Shown: positions 26,266 through 34,558 of the stretch, piece by piece
How the letters are laid out: every line of letters begins with the position of its first letter
Position numbering within the stretch: position 1 is the stretch's first letter
Assembly: GCA_013360585.1 (NCBI GenBank)
Contig: JABWBH010000008.1
Span: 1-64,000, forward strand
Direction of reading: 5' to 3'
Origin: Phycisphaerae bacterium
GTDB lineage: Bacteria; Planctomycetota; Phycisphaerae; UBA1845
DNA length: 64,000 bases
Translations under genes and position numbers: made by a program
The notes under the pieces: generated by a model
What the model was told of the DNA's origin: nothing
What the model saw: the letters and a program-made list of their open reading frames with translations, nothing else
Database searches by the model: none

Positions 26266-26612
26266 CGGGGGCCGACACGGCCTGATGGCGTCTCTCGCCT
26301 GGTTGCCGATTCCCTCATGCCGCTGGCGCCGCCGCCGTTGAGATCCTCTCCACCTCCGGACGACTTGGTCAAAGCGCCGTAACCGCTCCGCGCGCACCTT
26401 CGCTTCATCAGGCATCCGGCGCCGCGCGCATTGCCGAAAAGTCTCACGACTCGGCATCCCCGTGGAATCGAAGGACTGGACGCTTCGCCCAGGCACACGG
26501 TTCGGGCGCCGGTGTTGACCAGACCCGCGAAAAGACCTAACCTGTCCCGAGGCGCGCCGAACTTCCGCCGCCGCGCCGCAAAACGACGGCCGCGCCGCAA
26601 CACGGCCTCCGC
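26266..26612. other. Gene-free stretch before tRNA-Val
   Basis: About 350 bp with no convincing coding frame or clear hairpin. It presumably carries the tRNA promoter, but no consensus boxes stand out. Confidence 0.5.
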
Positions 26613-26686
26613 GGGCGATTAGCTCAGTCGGTTAGAGCACCTGCCTTACAAGCAGGGGGCCGCAGGTTCGAGTCCTGCATCGCCCA
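26613..26686 (+). tRNA. tRNA-Val (TAC anticodon)
   Basis: A 74-nt cloverleaf. Acceptor GGGCGAT pairs with ATCGCCC. The D arm is AGCTC...GAGC and the anticodon stem CCTGC/GCAGG has the loop CTTACAA (anticodon TAC). The T arm has GGTTCGAGTCC. The discriminator is A, and CCA is not encoded. Confidence 0.97.
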
Positions 26687-26688
26687 GT

Positions 26689-26718
26689 CGTTTTTGTCGA
26701 GAAAACGCTTTTTTTTTC
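26689..26718 (+). terminator. Terminator after tRNA-Val
   Basis: CGTTTT pairs with GAAAACG around a short loop, followed by a run of eight or more T. Confidence 0.7.
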
Positions 26719-27000
26719 GGGTTTTTCTGACGATGTCATGCTCGTGGCACTTTTCCTCATTATGCTGGAAAATGCCGCGATTACCTCCTGTCTGTCGCCG
26801 TGAAGTGCAACCGGGAGTACAAAGCGTTCCGTGCCCGGTTTTATCCAACCCTTCCCCCCTGCGCACGCCCGCGCGGGGAAGCCGCGGCCTTGCCGTGCGT
26901 GCCCGTCGCCCTGACGGACGGCGGGCAACGTCCGCCCTACGGGTCTGAAGGGCGTGGAGGGCAGCTGCACATCCTCGAATAAGCACTTAGAATCCGCCGG

Positions 27001-29034
27001 ATGAGCCGAAACCGGTCTACGCAGGAACCACGTGACGCGGGCCGCGCCGGGAACCGCCGGCGACTGCTGATTCTCTTTTTCGTGGCGGACACTCTGATCG
27101 TCGGGGCGCTGATTGTTTATCTGCTGGTGCGTCAGGCCGCGCCGCGAGTCGACACGCTGAACGTTCTGCTCATCTCGCTGGACACGACCCGGGCGGATCA
27201 CCTCGGGTGCTACGGACACGGGGAAAGCCGGACGCCGAACATCGACGCTCTGTCTGCGGAGGGGGTCCGCTTCACGCAATGCACGTCGGTGGCGCCGACG
27301 ACCCTGCCTTCTCATGCGAGCCTGCTGACGGGCATGTACCCGTTTATGCACGGCGCGCGCGTGAACGGACAATTCTTCCTGCACCCGGACAACGTCAGTC
27401 TCGCGGAGACCCTCCAGTCGGCGGGGTTCGCCACCGGCGCGGTGGTGGGGGCGATGGTGCTCAACCGCGAGTACGGGCTGAAGCAGGGGTTTGAGGTCTA
27501 CGATGATCCGCGTGAAGCTCAGGCGCGCCGGGCGAAGCCCGGGGGACCGCCGATCCAGGAACGTCCGGCGTCGGACATCAGCGATCGGGCGGTTCAGTTT
27601 CTTCGCGCGAACCGGGATCGTCGTTTTTTCCTGTTCCTTCACTACTTTGATCCGCACAAGCCGCTTCAGCCTCCGGAGCCTTTCCGCAGCGCGTTTGCGG
27701 ATCCCTATCTGGGGGAACTCGCGTACGTGGATCAGCAGATCGGTCGCGTGCGTCGGGAGCTGGAGGCGCTGGGGCTGCTCGACCGGACGCTGATCGTTCT
27801 GACGGCGGACCACGGTGAAGGTCGGGGTGAACACGGGGAGGAGAATCACGGTCTTTTTGTCTACGACACGACCCTGAGGATCCCGCTGATCGCCCGGCTG
27901 ACCGGCGTCGTGCCCGCGGGGCGGACGATCGACGCGCAGGTCCGGTTGATCGACGTTGCGCCGACGATTCTGCGCTGGGTGGGGATCGAGGCGCCGGAAG
28001 GGATGCAGGGGGAGGCGCTGCAACCGCTGATCGAGGGTGCGGACCGGACGGATCGCGTTGCGTACGCGGAGACGCTCGCTCCGCGCTTCGATTACGGGTA
28101 TGCGCCGTTGCGGGCGCTGCGTGCCGAAAGGTGGAAGTACATTCTCGGTCCGGAGCCGGAGCTTTATGACCTGCGGTCCGATCCGAAGGAGCTGACCAAC
28201 GTTCACGCCGCCCATCCCGAGCGCGCGGCGGAGATGAGGCGGCGGCTGGCGGGGCTTCTTTCGGCGGCGAAAGGCGCGATCGACCCGGACTCGGCGCGGC
28301 GCGCCGCCGGTCCGGAGGAGCGTCGCGGGCTTCAAGGGTTGGGATACGCGGGCTCCGCGGACGCTGACGAGGGCGCGGTCGAAGAAGGAGCGAGCGATCT
28401 TGAACGATATCCCCCAGAAGGCTTAAGCCCGATGCGCTACGCGGAGGAGATCGAGTACGTCAACGACTGCGTCTCGATGATTCTCGGCGGGCGGTATGCC
28501 GAGGCGGAGGCGAAGCTGCGCACGTTCCTTCAGGAGCGGCAGGACCGATCGGAAGGCTTGTACAATGCGCGGAAGTGGCTGGCGCATTCGCTCGACGCCC
28601 AGGGTCGATCGGAGGAGGCCGTTGCGTATTACGAGCAGGCGGTCGGGGAGCGTCCGACGGACGTCATGACGAGAACCGACCTGGGCATCACGCTGCGGCG
28701 CGCCCGACGGATAAGCGAGTCCGTCGAGGCGCTGCGTGCGGCGCTGTCGTACCCTCTGAAGCTGCCTTACACGCGGGTGCAGCTTGCGGGAAGCCTGTTT
28801 CTGCTGGGGGGGCATGACGAGGAGGCGCTGGAGGAGATCGCCCTTGCGCTGGCGGAGGATGAGAACATCGCGGAGGCGTGGGGTCTTCGAGGGCGGATTG
28901 AGGCGCGTCGGAACAACCGGGCGGCGGCGGTCGCGGCGCTGCGCCGGGCGGTCGAGCTGAACCCGGGGAATACGGCGTGGCGGAAGGAGTTATCTGAACT
29001 GGAGGAAGGTTCAGGTTCATCGAAGGCTCCTTGA
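27001..29034 (+). CDS. Membrane-anchored sulfatase-like protein with TPR tail
   Basis: A 677-aa protein. An N-terminal membrane anchor (LLILFFVADTLIVGALIVYLLV) precedes an alkaline-phosphatase-fold sulfatase domain (about 50-420). Metal-site elements are LLISLDTTRADHLGCYG, LTADHGEGRGEHGEENHG and HYFDPHKPL. At the position of the formylglycine motif C/S-x-P-x-R it has APTTLPSHASLLTG, that is, Thr instead of Cys and His instead of Arg. It therefore cannot be a formylglycine sulfatase and may be a phosphoesterase-like or inactive homologue. The C-terminal 200 residues contain TPRs (SEEAVAYYEQAVGERPTDVM, AAVAALRRAVELNPGNTAW). The active domain is probably outside the cytoplasm. Confidence 0.85.
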   Translation: MSRNRSTQEPRDAGRAGNRRRLLILFFVADTLIVGALIVYLLVRQAAPRVDTLNVLLISLDTTRADHLGCYGHGESRTPNIDALSAEGVRFTQCTSVAPTTLPSHASLLTGMYPFMHGARVNGQFFLHPDNVSLAETLQSAGFATGAVVGAMVLNREYGLKQGFEVYDDPREAQARRAKPGGPPIQERPASDISDRAVQFLRANRDRRFFLFLHYFDPHKPLQPPEPFRSAFADPYLGELAYVDQQIGRVRRELEALGLLDRTLIVLTADHGEGRGEHGEENHGLFVYDTTLRIPLIARLTGVVPAGRTIDAQVRLIDVAPTILRWVGIEAPEGMQGEALQPLIEGADRTDRVAYAETLAPRFDYGYAPLRALRAERWKYILGPEPELYDLRSDPKELTNVHAAHPERAAEMRRRLAGLLSAAKGAIDPDSARRAAGPEERRGLQGLGYAGSADADEGAVEEGASDLERYPPEGLSPMRYAEEIEYVNDCVSMILGGRYAEAEAKLRTFLQERQDRSEGLYNARKWLAHSLDAQGRSEEAVAYYEQAVGERPTDVMTRTDLGITLRRARRISESVEALRAALSYPLKLPYTRVQLAGSLFLLGGHDEEALEEIALALAEDENIAEAWGLRGRIEARRNNRAAAVAALRRAVELNPGNTAWRKELSELEEGSGSSKAP

Positions 29035-29115
29035 GGAACGAAGCCGTCAGACGCTTATAATAAGGGAGCGGTGTGGGGAACCCGGTGTCACCGTGGGGTT
29101 GGCGAGGGCTGGAGC

Positions 29116-30285
29116 ATGTGCGGGAATCACTTGAGGCGCCGGCGGGTGCGAAGCGGACTCGGATGGATGCTGGCGTGGACGGTGTGTTGCGCGGCGGCTG
29201 TCGCGCTGCCGGCGAGAGCGCAATCCGACGGACTGAAGGTCGCCGATCTGCGCCAGATTCAGAACACGTTCGCCCGCCTGGCGGACGAGTTGCGTCCGAG
29301 CGTCGCGGCGATCCGGACGTTCGACTACATCGTCCGCCCCGGCGAGAACGAGGCCCCGCGCGGACGGCGGATCCGCGAGAACCACGGGACGGGTTTCATC
29401 CTCTCCTCCGACGGACTGATCGTGACGAATCATCACGTCGTGCGCGGGGTGGAGGGCGTCGGCGTCATCCTTCATGACGGACGCGAGTTCGACGCCCGCG
29501 TCATCGGGACGGATTCGCGCAGCGACCTCGCGATGCTGGACATCGAGGCGGAGCACCTCAAGCCGGTAAGGCTTGGGGACGCTGGTTCGGTGCGCGTCGG
29601 GCAGTGGGCGATCGTGGTCGGGAATCCCTTCGGACTTGCGGCGATCAAAGGGGGCGGGTCCGTGACCGTCGGGACGGTCAGCGCGCTGGGGCGGGACATG
29701 ACGGCGGAGCTGGCGGACCGTCGCGGGATCAACGCGGTTTACTACGGCAATCTGATCGAGACCTCCGCGCCGATCAACCCCGGGAACAGCGGGGGCCCGC
29801 TTTTCAATCTGGAAGGGGAAGTCGTCGGGATTGTGACGGCGATCGAGTCGAGTTCGGGCGCGAACGAGGGCGTCGGGTTCGCCATCCCGATCGACCGGTA
29901 CAGTCTGCGGATCATCGACGGACTGAAGCAGGGGGGCGAAGTCCGCTACGGATACATCGGTCTGCAAAGCGCGCCCGAGGCGCGGGAAAGCCGGCTTCGT
30001 CGAGCCGCGACAGGAGAGACGGCGGCGCCCGGCGCGGTGATCGGATACGTGGAGCCGAATCAACCTGCCGCCCGGGCGGATCTTCGGGCGAACGACCGGA
30101 TCATCACTTTCAACGGGGAGAAGGTCCAGGATTTTGATCATCTGATTCGGTTGGTTGGGGCGACGCCAGCGGGCACCGAGGCGCAGGTCGAGTTCGTGCG
30201 CGACGGTCGGACGATGACGACGCGCATCGTGGTCACCGATCGTGACGAGGCGTTGCGCCCGTCGGGCGAGACGCGCCCGGGCTGA
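29116..30285 (+). CDS. HtrA/DegP-type serine protease with one PDZ domain
   Basis: The product is a periplasmic quality-control protease of the S1C family. From ATG 29116 the 389-aa protein starts with a signal peptide ending ALPARA. The trypsin fold carries the triad: His in IVTNHHVVRGV, Asp in SRSDLAMLDI, Ser in INPGNSGGPLF. A single PDZ domain (about 285-370) includes GYVEPNQPAARADLRANDRI and FDHLIRLVG. An upstream GTG (29071) is also possible but its ribosome binding site is too close. It is followed closely by the Nudix gene. Confidence 0.92.
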   Translation: MCGNHLRRRRVRSGLGWMLAWTVCCAAAVALPARAQSDGLKVADLRQIQNTFARLADELRPSVAAIRTFDYIVRPGENEAPRGRRIRENHGTGFILSSDGLIVTNHHVVRGVEGVGVILHDGREFDARVIGTDSRSDLAMLDIEAEHLKPVRLGDAGSVRVGQWAIVVGNPFGLAAIKGGGSVTVGTVSALGRDMTAELADRRGINAVYYGNLIETSAPINPGNSGGPLFNLEGEVVGIVTAIESSSGANEGVGFAIPIDRYSLRIIDGLKQGGEVRYGYIGLQSAPEARESRLRRAATGETAAPGAVIGYVEPNQPAARADLRANDRIITFNGEKVQDFDHLIRLVGATPAGTEAQVEFVRDGRTMTTRIVVTDRDEALRPSGETRPG

Positions 30286-30370
30286 CGCCCGGCTTCCGCG
30301 AGCGCGGCGAGGTTTTTTCATTGTCGGTTCGCGGCGCGGGTCATATAATCCCGCGCGGAGGGGAAAGGCC

Positions 30371-30916
30371 GTGCGTCGCGCCGCGGATCCTGTTTCGACA
30401 GAAGTTTTGCTCAAGACGCGCCTTTTTTGGGTTGAGCGTCGGGAGTACGCGGGCGCGGAGGGGGCTTGCGGGTTTACACGGGAGGTTGTCGTCCACCCCG
30501 GCGCTGTCGTGATTCTTCCGCTCCTCGACGCCGGGCGGATCGTGATGATCCACAATGTGCGGCACGGAGTCGGGCGCGAACTGCTCGAACTGCCCGCCGG
30601 CACGCTGGAACCCGACGAGGTTCCGATCGTCACGGCCGGACGCGAACTCGTCGAGGAGACGGGTTACCGGGCGTCGAGACTCGATCCTCTGGCTGAGTTT
30701 TTCATGTCACCGGGCATCCTGTCCGAGCGGATGCACGCCTTCATTGCGCAGGATCTGACCTGGGTCGGGCAGGCGCTGGAGGCGGGGGAGCACATTCGGA
30801 CGGAAATCGTCGATATCCCGACGGTGCGGGCGTGGATGCGCGACGGTCGGATCGAGGATGCAAAGACGCTTGCGGCGCTGGGCGTGTATTTTGCCCGGAT
30901 GACGGCGGTGGACTGA
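30371..30916 (+). CDS. Nudix hydrolase, ADP-ribose pyrophosphatase-like
   Basis: A 181-aa protein starting at GTG 30371 behind GGAGGGGAAAGG. The Nudix box is intact: G-TLEPD-E-VPIVTAG-RELVEETGY. LLELPAGTLEP before it and LAEFFMSPGILSERMHAF after it are typical of ADP-sugar pyrophosphatases (NudF type). It probably hydrolyses ADP-ribose or a related nucleoside diphosphate sugar in the cytoplasm. The longer open frame upstream overlaps the HtrA gene and lacks homology. Confidence 0.9.
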   Translation: MRRAADPVSTEVLLKTRLFWVERREYAGAEGACGFTREVVVHPGAVVILPLLDAGRIVMIHNVRHGVGRELLELPAGTLEPDEVPIVTAGRELVEETGYRASRLDPLAEFFMSPGILSERMHAFIAQDLTWVGQALEAGEHIRTEIVDIPTVRAWMRDGRIEDAKTLAALGVYFARMTAVD

Positions 30917-30945
30917 GGGTGCGGGCGCTGGAGCGCAGAAGAAGG

Positions 30946-31863
30946 ATGGGCTGGCAGGATCGTGAGTACGCACGAGGGGCGGATTTCGAAGCCGGGTGGA
31001 CCCCGGGAGCCGGGGTGCGCTTAGGCAACTGGTGGCGTCGCAGCGTCATACACGTGCTGATCCTCGTGAACGTCGGCGTGTTCGTGCTGGATGCGCTGAT
31101 GTCGGACATCGGTCCGTCGCGCGGAGGAAGCCCGCTGGTTCGCTGGGGGGTGCTGTCTGCGCCGGACGTCCTGTCCGGGCAGGTCTGGAGGCTTCTGACG
31201 GCGACGTTCCTCCACGCGGGCGTCATGCACCTTTTTTTCAACATGCTCGGGTTGTTCTTCTTCGGTCGGGCGGTGGAGGAGCGCTGGGGGCGCAGGACGA
31301 CGCTGGCGTTGTACCTCGGGGCCGGCGTGCTGGCGAACGTGGTGTTTGTTGCGTTGGCGTCGGTGGGGCTCTGGGGATCCCGCGCCCTCGGGGCGTCCGG
31401 ATGTGTACTGGCGATGATGGGAGCGGCGGCGGTGCTGGCGCCGAACCGGCGGGTATACCTCATGTGGGGCGCTCTGCCCGTGCCGATGTATCTTCTGGCG
31501 ATCGCGCTGGGCGGCGGATACCTGCTGAATGCGATCCGCGGCGGGTTCAACGCCGGAGGCGACGCCGTCCACGTCGTCGGACTTCTGATCGGCGCCGGGT
31601 GGGCGTGGCGCGGGGCATCGTGGTGGGCGAGGGTCGGGGCTGCGCACGGAGCGCCGGTCGCGGCGCGCGTTCGACGATCCGGCGCGTCGGAATCGTCGCC
31701 GATCCGGGGGTGGCAGGCGTCGTCGCGGGAGCGAGATCAGGAGGCGTTGGACGTGCTGCTGGCGCAGGTGCGGGACAAAGGGATCGCCGGGCTGACCGAG
31801 GCCCAGCGGCGGGAGCTTCAGCAGATCACGGAGCGCATGCGCGGAGACTACGCCGGCGGATAA
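30946..31863 (+). CDS. Rhomboid-family intramembrane serine protease
   Basis: A 305-aa membrane protein. The core has VWRLLTATFLHAGVMHLFFN (HxxxN helix), the WGRRTTLALYLGAG segment, and the catalytic Ser in WGSRALGASGCVLAMMG (GxSG). The catalytic His is probably in GGDAVHVVGLLIGAGW, where it sits near a Gly-rich helix. Six core helices are visible. The cytoplasmic C-terminal tail (about 230-305) ends with a short helical segment ALDVLLAQVRDKGIAGLTEA and then QRRELQQITERMR; a similar tail occurs in planctomycete rhomboids and in the next protein. The start is ATG 30946. Confidence 0.93.
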   Translation: MGWQDREYARGADFEAGWTPGAGVRLGNWWRRSVIHVLILVNVGVFVLDALMSDIGPSRGGSPLVRWGVLSAPDVLSGQVWRLLTATFLHAGVMHLFFNMLGLFFFGRAVEERWGRRTTLALYLGAGVLANVVFVALASVGLWGSRALGASGCVLAMMGAAAVLAPNRRVYLMWGALPVPMYLLAIALGGGYLLNAIRGGFNAGGDAVHVVGLLIGAGWAWRGASWWARVGAAHGAPVAARVRRSGASESSPIRGWQASSRERDQEALDVLLAQVRDKGIAGLTEAQRRELQQITERMRGDYAGG

Positions 31864-31905
31864 GCCCGGGGCGGACACCTGCTCGCGTCCGAGAGTTGAA
31901 ATACG

Positions 31906-32952
31906 ATGGCGACTTCACGCTGGCACAGCGCGATGGACAACCCGATCAACTGGTCCTTGAGGGTGGGCCGGGTGTTCGACATCGACATTCGACTGCACCT
32001 GCTCTTCCTCATCTGGGGCGTGCTTCAGATCCTGGAGGACATGAGTGCGGCGTCGCGGGCCGGCGCGGGCTGGGCGGGCGTGATCGGGTGGGGCGCGGGG
32101 GTGACGTTGACGCTCTTTCTGTGCGTCCTGCTGCACGAGTTCGGGCATTGCTTCGCGGCACGGCGCGTGGGGGGAGAGGCGGATCAGATTCTGCTGTGGC
32201 CGCTGGGCGGTCTGGCGTCGGTCTCACCGCCGCACCGACCCCGGGCGCACTTCATCACGACGATCTGGGGGCCGCTTGTAAACGTGGCGATCTTCGGGGC
32301 GGCGGGTCTGGTGCTGGCGATCCGCGCGGGGTCGTTTTCCGCGCTGCCGCTGAACCCGTTCCACCCCTTTGTGCCGCTGGCGCCGATCGGTCCGTATGAC
32401 ACGCTGACGCGCGTGCTGCTGCTGGTGTTCGGGATCAACTACCTGCTGACGCTCTTCAACCTGTTGTTGCCCTTCTACCCGATGGACGGCGGGCGTTTGC
32501 TGCATGCGTGGCTGTGGAAGCGGCACGGGTACCGCACGGCGACCCTGACGGCGACCTTTGTCGGGATGGTCGGGGCAGTAGGGTTCGGCGTGGTGGCGCT
32601 GATGACAGGGAACCTGATGCTCGTGGGGCTGGCGTTTTTCGGGTACCTGACGTGCTACCAGCAGCGTCAGATGGCGAAGGAATACGCGGCGGAGAACGAC
32701 CTCGGGTATGACTTTTCGCGTGGATTCCGGGCGTTTGAGTCGGACCGGGATACGGCGGTCCGTCCGGGGTTCTTCAAGCGGAGGCGCGCGGCGCGGCTCG
32801 CCAAGGCGCTGGTCCGCGAGCGTGAGGAGGCGGAGGCGCGGGACCGCGAGTTCGACCGCATTCTCGCAAAGATATCCCGCGAGGGGATGGGCTCGCTTTC
32901 CGGTCGCGAGCGAAAATTCCTCGAAAGCGAGACGCAGCGGCGGAAGGTGTAG
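31906..32952 (+). CDS. M50 site-2-type membrane metalloprotease
   Basis: A 348-aa polytopic protein. The zinc motif is VLLHEFGHCFAARRVGGEAD in an early helix. The second metal-binding motif is LLLPFYPMDGGRLLHAWLW. INWSLRVGRVFDIDIRLHLL near the N-terminus is typical of SpoIVFB-like M50 proteases. The C-terminal cytoplasmic tail ends DREFDRILAKISREGMGSLS followed by GRERKFLESETQRRK, matching the 'RILAKI...G..SLT..ER..L...' tail seen in bacterial rhomboid and M50 proteins. It lies 42 bp after the rhomboid gene, so two intramembrane proteases are probably cotranscribed. Confidence 0.92.
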   Translation: MATSRWHSAMDNPINWSLRVGRVFDIDIRLHLLFLIWGVLQILEDMSAASRAGAGWAGVIGWGAGVTLTLFLCVLLHEFGHCFAARRVGGEADQILLWPLGGLASVSPPHRPRAHFITTIWGPLVNVAIFGAAGLVLAIRAGSFSALPLNPFHPFVPLAPIGPYDTLTRVLLLVFGINYLLTLFNLLLPFYPMDGGRLLHAWLWKRHGYRTATLTATFVGMVGAVGFGVVALMTGNLMLVGLAFFGYLTCYQQRQMAKEYAAENDLGYDFSRGFRAFESDRDTAVRPGFFKRRRAARLAKALVREREEAEARDREFDRILAKISREGMGSLSGRERKFLESETQRRKV

Positions 32953-33072
32953 CCGCGGGTTGGAAACTTCCGGGGGGCCGTGAAGGAAGGAGGCTTCCTT
33001 GCGGGCGAGGCTCGGCAGGGGTGCGGTCCGGCTAAGCCAAGGCGACGTATGCCGTCGCACCGACCTGGCACA

Positions 33073-34506
33073 TCATTGAGCGACGCGCCCGCCGCTGACC
33101 GAAGCGGAGACGCGCGGGAGGCGGATGCGCACATCCGCGCCGTGCGGGCGGGCGTCGAGGATGCGCACCGACCCCTGATGCAGTTCGACCGCGCGTCGGA
33201 CGGTTGCCAGACCTACGCCGGTGCCCTGCGGTTTGCGAGAGAAGAACAACTCGAAGGCCCGCTTCTTCACGTCATCGGGCATGCCCGGTCCGTCATCCAC
33301 GACACATAACTCAACCGACTTCGGATCCTCCTCGGGAGTGACGACCCGCAGGGTGATCGTTCCGCCCTGAGGAAGTACGTCCTTGGCGTTGCCCAGCAAC
33401 TCCTGCACAGCCTGAATCAGGATGTTGCGGTCGCCCTCGAGGATCGCCGCGTTGTCGTCATCCTCGCGGAGAACGCGGATGCCCTGATCCACCAAGGTCG
33501 GTTCGAGCTCGCGTAACGACCAGGTGAAGACATCCTTCGGCGTGAACCGCTCCCGGTGCGTCGGTCCGACGCGCGAGAAGTTGAGGAGTTGGGTGACGCG
33601 GGCGCTGAGGGAGCGCGTCGACGTCAGCAGATCGGCAATGCGCTGTCGGCTGGCGTCATCCAGGTGACCGTATTCGAGGACGAGCTGCGCGGAGCTGGCG
33701 ATCGCGGCGACCGGGTTCTTGATGCCGTGCGCGACGGAGAAACAGACCTCTCCTACGGACGCGAGGCGATTCCTGCGCTCCTCCTGCACTCGCTGCTGCT
33801 CACGGACGAAGTGCTCATGCACCTGCTGCAGCTGGCGCCAGAGGAACCAGCCCGATCCGAGCGACACCGTCACGAACGTGAGCACGACCAGCTCCCGCCA
33901 CCAACGTTCATTCAGGACGCGCCGGCCTTCATCCTGAATGACCTGATGCTCGCGGATCAGCGCGTTGGCGGCTTCGCGCAGGACGGACATTGCGTGAAGC
34001 TGGGCGCGGTCCATCTCGGCCATCCTCGCGGCGGCCTCACCGAGAATCTCCTGCTCGGGGCGCGTTGTCCCTGCCGGATCGAGAATCTCGGAGAAAAGCG
34101 AGAAAATGCGCTCCTCCGCCCGGAGCATCTCATCAAAATGCGCCTCGAAACCGGCCCGGGAGAAATGCGCCGTCGGCGCGTCCGCCAGGGCGCGGCGCAG
34201 TTGCGCCGACGCCTGACGGAACCGGGCGGTTTCTCGTGGAAGGTCGCGGGTTTCGAAGATGTCGTTGCCGGCAGCGTTGACCTCCAGCAGCAGGCGCGAC
34301 ACATTTTCGAGCATGACCTGCGCCCGAGTGATGTCGTCGCTGCGCGCAAAGACGCCGTCAAACGAGACGACCGCCGAGTGCATGAAAAACAGCGACACCG
34401 CGATCGTCAGCGCCGCCAGCAGCACGAAGACGATGAGGAACACGTAGTACGACCGAAGCGGGTTCGTCTCGGTCTGGCTTGGCCCGGTTGTCGTCGAATC
34501 GTTCAT
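33073..34506 (-). CDS. Orphan sensor histidine kinase, NtrB-like
   Basis: A 477-aa kinase with two membrane helices (YYVFLIVFVLLAALTIAVSLF and LVVLTFVTVSLGSGWFLW). They bracket a helical four-helix-bundle-type sensor region of about 160 residues. A coiled segment (EQQRVQEERRNRLASVGEV) leads to the phospho-acceptor His in SVAHGIKNPVAAIASSAQLV. The ATPase has LLGNAKDVLP, DDGPGMP, and GTGVGLATVRRAVE. No response regulator is adjacent; the regulator at 17578 also lacks a kinase. The gene is convergent with the M50 gene and separated from it by 120 bp. Confidence 0.93.
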   Translation of the reverse strand: MNDSTTTGPSQTETNPLRSYYVFLIVFVLLAALTIAVSLFFMHSAVVSFDGVFARSDDITRAQVMLENVSRLLLEVNAAGNDIFETRDLPRETARFRQASAQLRRALADAPTAHFSRAGFEAHFDEMLRAEERIFSLFSEILDPAGTTRPEQEILGEAAARMAEMDRAQLHAMSVLREAANALIREHQVIQDEGRRVLNERWWRELVVLTFVTVSLGSGWFLWRQLQQVHEHFVREQQRVQEERRNRLASVGEVCFSVAHGIKNPVAAIASSAQLVLEYGHLDDASRQRIADLLTSTRSLSARVTQLLNFSRVGPTHRERFTPKDVFTWSLRELEPTLVDQGIRVLREDDDNAAILEGDRNILIQAVQELLGNAKDVLPQGGTITLRVVTPEEDPKSVELCVVDDGPGMPDDVKKRAFELFFSRKPQGTGVGLATVRRAVELHQGSVRILDARPHGADVRIRLPRVSASVSGGRVAQ

Positions 34507-34558
34507 TGAACGAGGTCGCTTCTTCCGCCGCGCGGCGAGGTCGATCCGCCGGATATCT

